Origin: CAUSWF01 sp963535465
GTDB taxonomy: Bacteria > Bacillota_I > Bacilli_A > RF39 > UBA660
DNA length: 42,642 nucleotides
Direction of reading: 5' to 3'
Assembly (NCBI GenBank): GCA_963535465.1
Contig: CAUSWF010000010.1
Coordinates: 1-42,642 of the forward strand
Shown here: positions 26,506 through 34,647 of the stretch, piece after piece
How the letters are laid out: the number at the start of each line of letters is the position of its first letter
How positions within the stretch are numbered: the stretch's first letter is position 1
Made by a program: the position numbers and the translations under genes
Notes under the pieces: generated by a model
What the model saw: the letters and a program-made list of their open reading frames with translations, nothing else
Database searches by the model: none
What the model was told of the DNA's origin: nothing

Positions 26506-26952
26506 CTATCTATCTTTAGTCCATACCATATTTTCAGATGTATGGTGGTGAGTTCCCATAATTGGGTATGTTTTATCACTACCATTTACTATTATTTGTA
26601 CATCATAGTATGATTTTTCTTCTTTTGTGAAAGCTTCTAAAGATTTTATACCAATATTTTTAGCATCTTCTTTTGTTACTCCATTTTTTATTTTATATGA
26701 TATTTTAATGATTCTTCCTTGTGTTCTTACTTCTATTTCATCTGCTTTTTCAGATAATATTTTTTTAGCATTCTCTATTTCAGAAGATTTGATTTTAACT
26801 AAGCCTTCTAATCTGTTTCCGTATAGTGCTTTCCCTTCTTGGTTATCTGAAAAGAATCTAAATATTAGTATAAATACAATTAGAGAAAATATTACTAATG
26901 CAAATATTGATGCTTCTTTATTTTTCTTTATTAGTCTTTTTATATCGTTCAT
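26506..26952 (-). CDS. Small membrane-anchored protein of unknown function
   Basis: The product has 148 residues. It has a charged cytoplasmic N-terminus (NDIKRLIKKNKEA), a membrane helix at about 15-34, and an outside domain of about 110 residues. That domain begins with LYGNRLEGLVKI, has a helix (IENAKKILSEKADEI) and alternating strands, and ends in GTHHHTSENMVWTKDR. The pattern resembles small extracytoplasmic alpha/beta domains found in related Firmicutes, but I cannot name the family. It begins the operon that includes the GGDEF-like sensor and the LtaS-like enzyme, eight bases before the sensor gene, behind its own promoter. AGGAGTG precedes the ATG. Confidence 0.7.
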   Translation of the reverse strand: MNDIKRLIKKNKEASIFALVIFSLIVFILIFRFFSDNQEGKALYGNRLEGLVKIKSSEIENAKKILSEKADEIEVRTQGRIIKISYKIKNGVTKEDAKNIGIKSLEAFTKEEKSYYDVQIIVNGSDKTYPIMGTHHHTSENMVWTKDR

Positions 26953-26974
26953 TATTTCACTCCTATTATTAATA

Positions 26975-27003
26975 ATTATACACTAACATATTTTAGTTGT
27001 CTA
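26975..27003 (-). promoter_or_regulatory. Promoter of the sensor-YihY-LtaS-like operon, inside the end of gatB
   Basis: On the minus strand TAGACA (27003-26998), a 17-base spacer and a perfect TATAAT (26980-26975) precede the 148-aa gene. The -35 box overlaps the last codons of gatB. It gives the downstream five-gene operon expression independent of gatCAB. Confidence 0.6.
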
Positions 27004-28417
27004 ATTCTTGTTTTAATAATTCCATAGCTTTTTGTGGGTTGATTTTTCCTTGTGATAATTTCATTACTTGACCCATTAAATATTTAATTGCTCTGTCATG
27101 GCCTTCTTTATAGTCGTTTACAGATTCTTCATTTTCTTTTATTACATTTCTTACTGTTTCTATAATGAAGTTTTCATCTGATATGTTTTCTATACCTGCT
27201 TTTTTAACTATTTCTTCTACTGTTAAATCTTCTTCCATTACCATATTTAATATATCTTTTACATTTTTAGAAGTTAATTCTTTATTCTCTATCATATCTG
27301 TTAACTCTTTTAATTTTTCTACTCTTAATTTTGTTTCTTTTATAGATTTTTCTTCTTTATTTAAGTATGCTGAAATATCTCCTAATAATAAGTTTGAAGC
27401 TGTTTGATATGATGTATCTAATTTTAATAATTCATTGAAGTAATCAGATAAGTTTCTATTTTGTATTAACTTAGTTATATTACTTTCTGATATATTCTTT
27501 TCTTTATATAGTTTTCTTCTTTCATCTGGTAATAGAGGTATTGTCTTTAATACTTTTTCTATGTATTCATCTGTTAAATTTATAAATGGAATATTTGGTT
27601 CTGGGAAATATCTATAATCGTTTCCTGTTTCTTTTAAACGCATTAATACAGTATCATTTAGTCTATCGTCAAATCTTCTTGTTTGTGGGATTATAGTTTC
27701 ATTATTGTCATATATTCTTTTTTGACGTTCTATTTCTTTTTGTATTGATAATCCTACATTAGATATTGACCCTATATTTTTTATTTCTACTTTTGTTCCT
27801 AATTTTTCTGTACCTTCTTTTCTGATAGATACATTGGCATCTGCCCTCATTGAACCTTCTTCCATTTTACAGTCTGATATGTCAGCGTAAAATAATAGTT
27901 CTTTTAATCTTTCAAGATAAGCTTTAGCTTCTTCAGGAGATGTCATACATGGTTTTGTTACTATTTCTATTAGCGGTACTCCTGCACGATTAAAATCTAG
28001 TAGAGTTTCTTCTTTTCTATGAGTTGATTTACATGTATCTTCTTCTATATGCATTTCTTCTATATATACTTTCTTTGTAGTTCCATTTACTTCTATTTCT
28101 ACATATCCATCATATCCAATAGGTGTTTCAAATTGTGTTATTTGATAGTTTTTTGAATTATCTGGGTAGAAATAGTTTTTTCTATCAAAATGCATATGTT
28201 TTCTTATTTTACAATTTAATATATTAGCTGCTTTTATTCCCAAATTTATTACTTCTTTATTAATTGTAGGCAATGTTCCTGGATATCCTAAATCAACTAC
28301 ATTAGTTAATGAATTAGCCATTTGTCCATAGCCATTAATTGATGATGAGAAAATTTTTGTAGCAGTTTTTAACTCTACGTGTACTTCTATTCCTATTGTT
28401 GGTATATAATTACTCAT
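26993..28417 (-). CDS. gatB: Aspartyl/glutamyl-tRNA(Asn/Gln) amidotransferase subunit B
   Basis: The product has 474 residues, normal for GatB. It begins YIPTIGIEVHVELKT, continues with FDRKNYFYPDNSKNYQITQ and MEEGSMRADANVSIR, all diagnostic, and ends in the helical tail domain (YLMGQVMKLSQGKINP) that grips the tRNA. GatB carries the kinase-like site that activates mischarged Glu-tRNA(Gln) or Asp-tRNA(Asn) before amidation. It overlaps the gatA stop by eight bases, with GGAG inside gatA. Presence of GatCAB implies that this organism makes Gln-tRNA, and perhaps Asn-tRNA, indirectly. Confidence 0.97.
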   Translation of the reverse strand: MSNYIPTIGIEVHVELKTATKIFSSSINGYGQMANSLTNVVDLGYPGTLPTINKEVINLGIKAANILNCKIRKHMHFDRKNYFYPDNSKNYQITQFETPIGYDGYVEIEVNGTTKKVYIEEMHIEEDTCKSTHRKEETLLDFNRAGVPLIEIVTKPCMTSPEEAKAYLERLKELLFYADISDCKMEEGSMRADANVSIRKEGTEKLGTKVEIKNIGSISNVGLSIQKEIERQKRIYDNNETIIPQTRRFDDRLNDTVLMRLKETGNDYRYFPEPNIPFINLTDEYIEKVLKTIPLLPDERRKLYKEKNISESNITKLIQNRNLSDYFNELLKLDTSYQTASNLLLGDISAYLNKEEKSIKETKLRVEKLKELTDMIENKELTSKNVKDILNMVMEEDLTVEEIVKKAGIENISDENFIIETVRNVIKENEESVNDYKEGHDRAIKYLMGQVMKLSQGKINPQKAMELLKQELDN

Positions 28418-29843
28418 TATTTTCTCCTTTCAATTTATTTTCTATGAAGTATGCTAAATTATATATTTTAGCTTCTTGATAATCATTTCCTATTATCTGC
28501 ATTCCTATTGGCATATTGTCTTTATCTTTGCCTATTGGAAGGGATAGCCCTGGTAATCCTGCCATATTAACTGGTATTGTTAATACATCATCTAAGAATG
28601 ATTTTGACGGATCATTTGATTCTTCTTTTATAAGTGGTGCAGTGGTAGTTGTTGTTGGTCCTATTATGTAGTCATATTTTTCAAATACTTTGTTAAATTC
28701 TTTTTTCATATCATCCCTTATAGATAATGCTTTATAGTAATATTTTCTAGCATTTTCTCCGCTTAATAAGTATGATCCAACCATTATTCTTCTTTTGACT
28801 TCTTTTCCAAATCCTTCACCACGTGTTTTTAAATATACTTCTTCAATTGTTTTAGCATTCTTACTACGTGTACCATATCTAATCCCATCAAATCTTGCTA
28901 AGTTAGATGAAGCTTCTCCCATTGCTATAATTTGATATAGTGTTACTGCATGATCTATAAATTTCATATCTATATAATCTACTACTATATTGTTTTTTTC
29001 TAATAATTTTACTATTTCTTTTACTTTTTCTCTTATTTCTTCATTTACAATATCGCTCATAAAAAAGTTTGGTATTGCAACTTTGATGTTTTCTAGTTTG
29101 TTATTTAATAATCTTGTAAAATCTTCTTCTTTATCAAATGATGTTAAATCTTTCTCATCATATCCGGATATAGCATTTAGTAATAGTGCATTTGTTTTAA
29201 CATCTTTTGTCATTGGCCCTATTTGATCTAGAGATGATGCAAAAGCTACTAATCCATTTCTTGATACTCTTCCATAAGTTGGTTTCATTCCAACTATTCC
29301 AGTGTATGCAGCTGGTTGTCGAATTGATCCACCCGTATCTGTTCCAAGTGATAGAAATAAATCATTGGCACTTACTGTTCCAGCACTTCCTCCACTTGAT
29401 CCTCCACATACTTTTTCATTATTATTTGGATTCTTTGGAGTCTTAAAATAACTTGTTTTAGAAGTTGAACCCATAGCGAATTCATCCATATTAGTTTTTC
29501 CAACTATAATCATGTTCTTTTCTTTTATCTTTTCTACTACTTTAGCATCATATATTGGGTTAAAATTATCTAATATGTGTGATGCACATGTAGTTCTTAA
29601 ACCTTTAGTTATAATATTATCTTTTACCGCTATTGGTAATCCAAATAAAATATTGTCTACTTCTTTATCTTTTAGTTCATCAGCTTGCTTTAGAGCTTCT
29701 TCTTTATTTAAAGTTATATAGTGATTTAAATTATAATTTTTTTCAATACTTTCAAATGCTTCTTCTACTAATATTCTAGGAGTTATTATTTTTTCTTTTA
29801 ATAATTTATTTATTTCTTCTATATCTTTATCTAAATATCTCAT
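28410..29843 (-). CDS. gatA: Aspartyl/glutamyl-tRNA(Asn/Gln) amidotransferase subunit A
   Basis: The product has 477 residues and carries the amidase-signature fold. The Ser-cisSer-Lys triad is visible as Lys74 (LPIAVKDN), Ser149 (CGGSSGGSAG) and Ser173 (GTDTGGSIRQP), with the family's usual spacing. It releases ammonia from glutamine and channels it to GatB. The start ATG shares its A with the TAA of gatC (TAATG), so the two subunits are coupled. Length and motifs are intact. Confidence 0.97.
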   Translation of the reverse strand: MRYLDKDIEEINKLLKEKIITPRILVEEAFESIEKNYNLNHYITLNKEEALKQADELKDKEVDNILFGLPIAVKDNIITKGLRTTCASHILDNFNPIYDAKVVEKIKEKNMIIVGKTNMDEFAMGSTSKTSYFKTPKNPNNNEKVCGGSSGGSAGTVSANDLFLSLGTDTGGSIRQPAAYTGIVGMKPTYGRVSRNGLVAFASSLDQIGPMTKDVKTNALLLNAISGYDEKDLTSFDKEEDFTRLLNNKLENIKVAIPNFFMSDIVNEEIREKVKEIVKLLEKNNIVVDYIDMKFIDHAVTLYQIIAMGEASSNLARFDGIRYGTRSKNAKTIEEVYLKTRGEGFGKEVKRRIMVGSYLLSGENARKYYYKALSIRDDMKKEFNKVFEKYDYIIGPTTTTTAPLIKEESNDPSKSFLDDVLTIPVNMAGLPGLSLPIGKDKDNMPIGMQIIGNDYQEAKIYNLAYFIENKLKGENNE

Positions 29844-30142
29844 TATTCTTCATCTCCTATTACTATTGGTACTGTTATATAATTTCCTATGTGAGTAGGT
29901 GCATTTTCTATTACTTCTTTTGCATCTAACATTTCGCCTTTTTCATCTTCTCTTAGCTTAGCATCTTCTTTCCATGGCGCAATTAGTATTTCATCATCAT
30001 ACCCTTCTACTTCATTTATTTTATCTACATCATTTAATAATTTCTTTAATTCAACTTGATATTTTTCTATTTCTTCTTCTGTTACTTCTATTCTAGCTAA
30101 ATATGCTACGTGCATTACTTCTTCTTTAGTTAATTTATCCAT
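29843..30142 (-). CDS. gatC: Aspartyl/glutamyl-tRNA(Asn/Gln) amidotransferase subunit C
   Basis: The product is 99 residues from ATG at 30142. A longer frame exists to 30178, but GGAGG lies just before ATG 30142 and the TATAAT of the promoter overlaps the upstream codons, so the shorter form is right. VMHVAYLARIEVTEEEIE and the C-terminal APTHIGNYITVPIVIG-like ending are typical of GatC, the small belt that stabilises the GatA-GatB pair. It is the first gene of gatCAB. Confidence 0.95.
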   Translation of the reverse strand: MDKLTKEEVMHVAYLARIEVTEEEIEKYQVELKKLLNDVDKINEVEGYDDEILIAPWKEDAKLREDEKGEMLDAKEVIENAPTHIGNYITVPIVIGDEE

Positions 30143-30166
30143 TATAATGCCTCCTTTTTCTTTAAT

Positions 30167-30175
30167 ATTATAGCA
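30167..30175 (-). promoter_or_regulatory. Extended -10 promoter of gatCAB
   Basis: The minus strand reads TGCTATAAT, a perfect extended -10 (TGnTATAAT), about 25 bases before the gatC ATG. The -35 region is weak. It follows directly on the terminator of the 284-aa gene. Confidence 0.5.
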
Positions 30176-30215
30176 CATTTATGCATTAAAAAATATACCA
30201 CTGTAATTTAATTAA

Positions 30216-30246
30216 TTTTAAAAACTACACTTATTCGTGTAGTTTT
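30216..30246 (-). terminator. Terminator of the 284-aa gene, with the stop codon in its loop
   Basis: Ten-base arms AAAACTACAC and GTGTAGTTTT (30221-30230 and 30237-30246) enclose a six-base loop that contains the TAA stop (30231-30233). The first-transcribed arm encodes the last residues. A short T run follows on the minus strand. Confidence 0.7.
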
Positions 30247-31085
30247 AATTTAACTTTAATATTTTCTTCCTTATCCTTTTTATATATGTATCCTGGATTT
30301 ATATCTTTAGCAAAATGTTCATTTAAAAACATATTAGCTTCTGTACTTTTATATCCATAAATATCTTTAGCTTCACAGTTTCTTATACCTGCGACTAAGG
30401 CATTTTTACTTAGTATTAATTTTTCTTCTTCATCTACTAGCCATTTTATTGGTGATACTTTTACTACTACTTCATCGCCTTTTCTATATACTTTTCCATT
30501 TGATAATTTACATGGATCTTCTTCATTATATTTTACTATTATGAATTTCTTACCTCTGTATTCATACTCTTTATGTTCTCTTGGTTCAAATTCCTTTTTA
30601 AAATCATTCCAAACTCCGGAATCTGTTATATATACTTTACCTGTTTCTTCTACATTACCTTCTACTAAAGCTTCTTTTATTTCATATTCTTCTTCTATAT
30701 CAAAAACATATTGTGGATAAACTCCAAATTCTATTTCTAATAATCCTTTGGATTCTTCTTTAATATAGTTTAATATAAAATTAGCATCAGAAAAATATAC
30801 TGCTGGTCTTAGGCATGACTGACGTAGAAATGATTCTATTGTTTGATATTTACCCATACCATTTACACATGGTACATAATCATTTTTAAATTTTGACTCT
30901 ATAGTCCAAAAACAAGTCCTATCTTTTAATTCCATGTAATCTTCTTCATAAGGACAGCCACCTAAAAGAATGGCAAAATCTGTTATTATACATTTAGTAC
31001 CCATAATATTTAAAATGTTCAATTTATTGGGCCCATAAACTTGGCTTTCTTTCAATGATGAATAATTGTATTTATATGAATGCAT
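30231..31085 (-). CDS. Soluble protein of unknown function, possibly DUF6273-like
   Basis: The product has 284 residues with no signal peptide or membrane helix and several Cys. The middle has PQYVFDIEEEYEIKEAL and the C-terminal third has VKVSPIKWLVDEEEKLILSK followed by NALVAGIRN, a pattern I associate loosely with DUF6273-type proteins of gut Firmicutes and their phages. I cannot assign a function. It is a single-gene unit between two terminators with its own promoter. ATG at 31085 is preceded by GAGGTG. Base composition matches the neighbours, so there is no sign of recent transfer. Confidence 0.7.
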   Translation of the reverse strand: MHSYKYNYSSLKESQVYGPNKLNILNIMGTKCIITDFAILLGGCPYEEDYMELKDRTCFWTIESKFKNDYVPCVNGMGKYQTIESFLRQSCLRPAVYFSDANFILNYIKEESKGLLEIEFGVYPQYVFDIEEEYEIKEALVEGNVEETGKVYITDSGVWNDFKKEFEPREHKEYEYRGKKFIIVKYNEEDPCKLSNGKVYRKGDEVVVKVSPIKWLVDEEEKLILSKNALVAGIRNCEAKDIYGYKSTEANMFLNEHFAKDINPGYIYKKDKEENIKVKLKLHE

Positions 31086-31119
31086 TTTTACACCTCTTGT
31101 CTCATTATTTTACCAATTT

Positions 31120-31148
31120 TATATATTCTTTTCTATAAATAATGTAAA
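31120..31148 (-). promoter_or_regulatory. Possible promoter of the 284-aa gene
   Basis: The minus strand has TTTACA (31148-31143), a 17-base spacer and TATATA (31125-31120), with TATAAA two bases further on. It sits directly after the terminator at 31157-31180. Confidence 0.4.
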
Positions 31149-31155
31149 GTTTTAT

Positions 31156-31180
31156 ATAAAAACAGCAACTATTGTTGCTG
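31156..31180 (-). terminator. Terminator of the pcrA-ligA operon
   Basis: Perfect seven-base arms CAGCAAC and GTTGCTG (31163-31169 and 31174-31180) with a four-base loop are followed by TTTTT on the minus strand, two bases after the TAA of the 191-aa gene. Confidence 0.8.
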
Positions 31181-31182
31181 AA

Positions 31183-31758
31183 TTATTTATCAAATGTTTC
31201 TTTTTCTGCAAAAGCATTTATTACAGTTATTACTGGTGTATTATTACTTGTAATTTGTTTTTTTACAACTCCTATCACTGATACTGTATCATTTATATTA
31301 AATGTTTCGATATGATTATTATCTTTTACTAATTCACATTTTATTTTAATAGAATATTTTTTGCCTTTATCAATATATCCTATTGTTAAGATATTTTTGT
31401 TGATATCTTTTTCTAATACTTCACCTGTTATTCTTACAAATGAATTTTGTAATATCTTTTTTGTGTTTTTAGATGGATTTTTGTAATCTATTGCGATTGA
31501 TATCGCATCATATGTTAGTGGTTCAGTATTGTATTTTAAATTATATAATCCTAGTTGAGTATCTCTTCTTCCTATTTTTTGATTATATTTTATAACTTTA
31601 TATCCTAAACCATAATATACTTTTGTTCCTCCATCATTTAGTGTCTTGTGATAAGCGAATATAGGATTTCCTATTATTTTTATTGATATCATGTCTACTA
31701 TTAATAATAGTAATATGATTATTATTATTGATAATATTATCTTTTTCTTTTTACTCAT
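31183..31758 (-). CDS. Membrane-anchored protein with a probable OB-fold domain
   Basis: The product has 191 residues: KKKK, one membrane helix (about 6-26), then an outside region. Residues about 30-100 include KVYYGLGYKVIKY and TYDAISIAIDY; residues about 105-185 (SFVRITGEVLEKDI, ILTIGYIDKG, INDTVSVIGVVKKQ) have the strand pattern of the small OB-fold tRNA_anti-like domain found in exported Firmicutes proteins. The function is unknown. It overlaps the end of ligA by eight bases, so it is co-translated with DNA ligase, though its location outside the membrane makes a shared function unlikely. It is the last gene before a clear terminator. Confidence 0.7.
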   Translation of the reverse strand: MSKKKKIILSIIIIILLLLIVDMISIKIIGNPIFAYHKTLNDGGTKVYYGLGYKVIKYNQKIGRRDTQLGLYNLKYNTEPLTYDAISIAIDYKNPSKNTKKILQNSFVRITGEVLEKDINKNILTIGYIDKGKKYSIKIKCELVKDNNHIETFNINDTVSVIGVVKKQITSNNTPVITVINAFAEKETFDK

Positions 31759-33742
31759 TTATTCCTCCTAATTTAGAGATTAATTCTTCTTCGTTCCAGA
31801 TAGTAATACCTAGTTCATCTGCTTTAGTTAATTTACTTCCAGCATCATGTCCGGCAACTACTACTGAAGTTTTTTTAGATACTGATGATGATGTTTTACC
31901 ACCTAATTCTTCTATTCTAATAGATGCTTCTTCTCTTGTTAGTTTGTCTAATGTTCCTGTAAGGACAAATGTTTTATTATAAAAGTTCTCATCTAACTGT
32001 TTTTCTTTACCTAAGTATTTTGTATTTAGACCTATTTCTTTTAAATTTGATAAGATTTTATTATTATCTTCATTTTGAAAATATTCTACTATACTTTGAG
32101 CAATAATATTACCTATATCATTTATTTTTGTTAATTCTTCTATAGTTGCCTCTTCTATAAATGTTAGATTTTTATAATGCTCTGATAGAGTTTTAGCAGT
32201 TTTAGAGCCCACATTTGGTATACCTAAACCGAATATTAGTCTTTCTAGTGAATTTTCTTTTGATTTTTCTATTGCTTCTATTAAGCTATTTACAGATTTT
32301 TCTCCATATCCTTCTAGTCTTATTAAATCATCTTTATGATATTTTAAACTATAGATATCAGATATATCTTTTATAAAACCAAAGTTGTAAAAGTCTTCTA
32401 TTATCTTCTCTCCTAGTCCATCTATATTCATAGCATTTCTTGATGCAAAATGAATTAATGATTCTATCTTTCTTGATGGACAATTATTATTAGGACAATA
32501 TAAATCTACTCCACCTTTTTTTTCTAGTTTTGTATTACACATAGGACATTTATCAATCATTATGAACTCTTGTGTTTCTTTTCTTCTTTCTAATATTACT
32601 TCACCAACTTCTGGTATTACATCTCCTGCTTTATGAATTGAGATTATATCTCCAATTCTTAAATCTTTACCTTTTATATAGTCAGCATTATGAAGTGTTG
32701 CTCGTGATACTTTTGATCCAGCGACTATTACTGGTTCTAAGACTGCATTTGGAGTAATTTGACCTGTTCTTCCGACTGTAAATATTATATCTTTTAATTT
32801 AGTTAGTACTTCTTCGGCAGGAAATTTATATGCAACACACCATTTAGGATATTTTGCAGTATAACCTAACTTCTTTTGGTCTTTAATGCTATTTACTTTT
32901 ATTACTACTCCGTCTATATCATATCCTAAAGAGTCTCTTATTTTAGCCTTATCTTCAATGTATTCAATCACTTCATTTATATTTTTTACTAATTTATTAT
33001 TAGGATTTATCTTGAAGCCTAATTCATGCATGTACTCAACAGCATCTGAATGCTTTGATATACCATAGTCTTCTGGATTCGGTAAGTGGTAAATAAAGTT
33101 GTCTAATTTGCGTGATGCAGCAATTTTTGAATCTAATTGTCTTATCGATCCAGCTGCAGCATTACGTGTATTTTGTAGTAATGGTAAATTTTCTTTTTTT
33201 CTTTGTTCGTTTATTTTTTTTAGAGTCTCCTTAGACATAAATATTTCACCACGAACTTCTATGTCTATATCCTTTTTTAATTTTAATGGAATAACTTTAA
33301 TTGTTTTTACATTATTAGTTACGTTTTCTCCTACTAGTCCATCTCCTCTTGTAGCTGCTCGTACTAATATACCTTTTTCATATAGTAATGATACTGACAG
33401 ACCATCTATTTTTAGTTCACACATATATTCAGGAGTTACTCCTTCTTTTTTTATTCTTTCATCAAATGATATTAGTTCGCTTTCTGAAAATACATCTGAA
33501 ATAGACATCATAGGTATTTTATGCTCTGCCTTTTCAAATCCTTCTAATATTTTTCCACCTGCATGATGTGTAGGAGAATTTTCAACTATCCAATCCTGAT
33601 GATTATTCTCTATTTCTATTAATTCATTAAGATAAGCATCATATTCTTGGTCAGTTATAGTGGGATTATCTAATGTGTGATAGTTATAATCAGCTTCGTT
33701 TACTATATCAACTAATTCTAAATATCTTTTTTTATCTATCAT
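31751..33742 (-). CDS. ligA: NAD+-dependent DNA ligase
   Basis: The product is 663 residues from ATG at 33742; a GTG at 33757 is in frame but would overlap the upstream gene. The N-terminal NAD-binding Ia domain has YNYHTLDNPTITDQEYD. Lys111 in CELKIDG is the adenylated residue. An OB domain follows, then a four-Cys zinc finger (CPMC and CPNNNC), helix-hairpin-helix repeats and a C-terminal BRCT domain (about 590-663, FVLTGTLDKLTREEA). It seals nicks in replication and repair. It sits two bases after the nucleotidyltransferase stop and behind pcrA; a pcrA-ligA pairing is common in Bacillota. Confidence 0.97.
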   Translation of the reverse strand: MIDKKRYLELVDIVNEADYNYHTLDNPTITDQEYDAYLNELIEIENNHQDWIVENSPTHHAGGKILEGFEKAEHKIPMMSISDVFSESELISFDERIKKEGVTPEYMCELKIDGLSVSLLYEKGILVRAATRGDGLVGENVTNNVKTIKVIPLKLKKDIDIEVRGEIFMSKETLKKINEQRKKENLPLLQNTRNAAAGSIRQLDSKIAASRKLDNFIYHLPNPEDYGISKHSDAVEYMHELGFKINPNNKLVKNINEVIEYIEDKAKIRDSLGYDIDGVVIKVNSIKDQKKLGYTAKYPKWCVAYKFPAEEVLTKLKDIIFTVGRTGQITPNAVLEPVIVAGSKVSRATLHNADYIKGKDLRIGDIISIHKAGDVIPEVGEVILERRKETQEFIMIDKCPMCNTKLEKKGGVDLYCPNNNCPSRKIESLIHFASRNAMNIDGLGEKIIEDFYNFGFIKDISDIYSLKYHKDDLIRLEGYGEKSVNSLIEAIEKSKENSLERLIFGLGIPNVGSKTAKTLSEHYKNLTFIEEATIEELTKINDIGNIIAQSIVEYFQNEDNNKILSNLKEIGLNTKYLGKEKQLDENFYNKTFVLTGTLDKLTREEASIRIEELGGKTSSSVSKKTSVVVAGHDAGSKLTKADELGITIWNEEELISKLGGINE

Positions 33743-33744
33743 AA

Positions 33745-34638
33745 TTATCTTTCCCACAGATTGTGTGGATAAATTTTTTCATCACACATTTTCTTAATTT
33801 GTTCTTTTACATATTCTGTGTCTTCTTTATATGTTACTCCATACCATTTAGCATCTGTTTCTATTACATCTAAATCAAATAATCCCATGTTTTTACCAAT
33901 TGATAATTCTGTTGGTATTAAAAATTCACACTTTTCTTGGTTATTTATATTATCTTCTTGAAATTTAATCCACTCTTTTTCTAAGAATGGGAATATATCT
34001 TCATCTAAAGCTAACATATTCATATTAACTAATGCTTCATGCTTTTCTACATTATAGTTTTCTTCTTCTAATGGCTTAGAATAAATTACTCCATTTTCTT
34101 CATAAGCGTTAGATTCGATAATCTCTTTTAATTTCTTATTTTCTTCTTTGATTATTCCTCTTTTTACTGTTCCTGTTTTTGATAATGTATTCTTTAATTT
34201 ATAGGCTACTACTCCATTATTAATTCCTTTATGTGCTAAATATTCTGCTGCTTTTTTAAATGCATCTAATCCATAAAAATCATCTGAATTTATGATTAAG
34301 AAAGGCTCATTTATTTTTTCTTTGCAACAAATTATTGCATGTGCTGTTCCTAGAGGTTTTACTCTTTCTTTCATAACTTTATATTTATCATCTACATTAT
34401 CATTTTTTTGAAATACATATTCTGTTTCAATAAAATTAGATACTCTTTGTCCTACTGTTTCTTTAAATATTTCTAGATTTTCTTCTTTGATTATAAATAT
34501 AACCTTTTTAAAACCTGATCTGATAGCGTCATATATTGAATAATCAATTATAAATTCCTTATTAGGACCTACTGGTTCTATTTGTTTTAATCCTCCAAAT
34601 CTTGAGCCCATTCCCGCGGCTAAAATAACTAATGTCAT
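33745..34638 (-). CDS. Sugar-phosphate nucleotidyltransferase family protein
   Basis: The product has 297 residues with a nucleotidyltransferase fold. LAAGMGSRFGGLKQIEPVGP at residues 6-25 is the nucleotide-binding loop, and IINSDDFYG holds the metal-binding Asp. The family (GalU/RmlA relatives) joins NTP and sugar-1-phosphate into nucleotide sugars, but this subgroup lacks a confident substrate. Its position between pcrA and ligA is not informative; it could supply the polysaccharide enzymes elsewhere. The ribosome binding site GGAGG overlaps the pcrA stop (TAAGGAGG), which couples the genes. Confidence 0.8.
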   Translation of the reverse strand: MTLVILAAGMGSRFGGLKQIEPVGPNKEFIIDYSIYDAIRSGFKKVIFIIKEENLEIFKETVGQRVSNFIETEYVFQKNDNVDDKYKVMKERVKPLGTAHAIICCKEKINEPFLIINSDDFYGLDAFKKAAEYLAHKGINNGVVAYKLKNTLSKTGTVKRGIIKEENKKLKEIIESNAYEENGVIYSKPLEEENYNVEKHEALVNMNMLALDEDIFPFLEKEWIKFQEDNINNQEKCEFLIPTELSIGKNMGLFDLDVIETDAKWYGVTYKEDTEYVKEQIKKMCDEKIYPHNLWER

Positions 34639-34647
34639 AATACCTCC

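Noticed and set aside
32886..33566. Plus-strand open frames of 60-155 residues across ligA
   Set aside because: They are antisense shadows of an intact, well-conserved gene with no ribosome binding sites.
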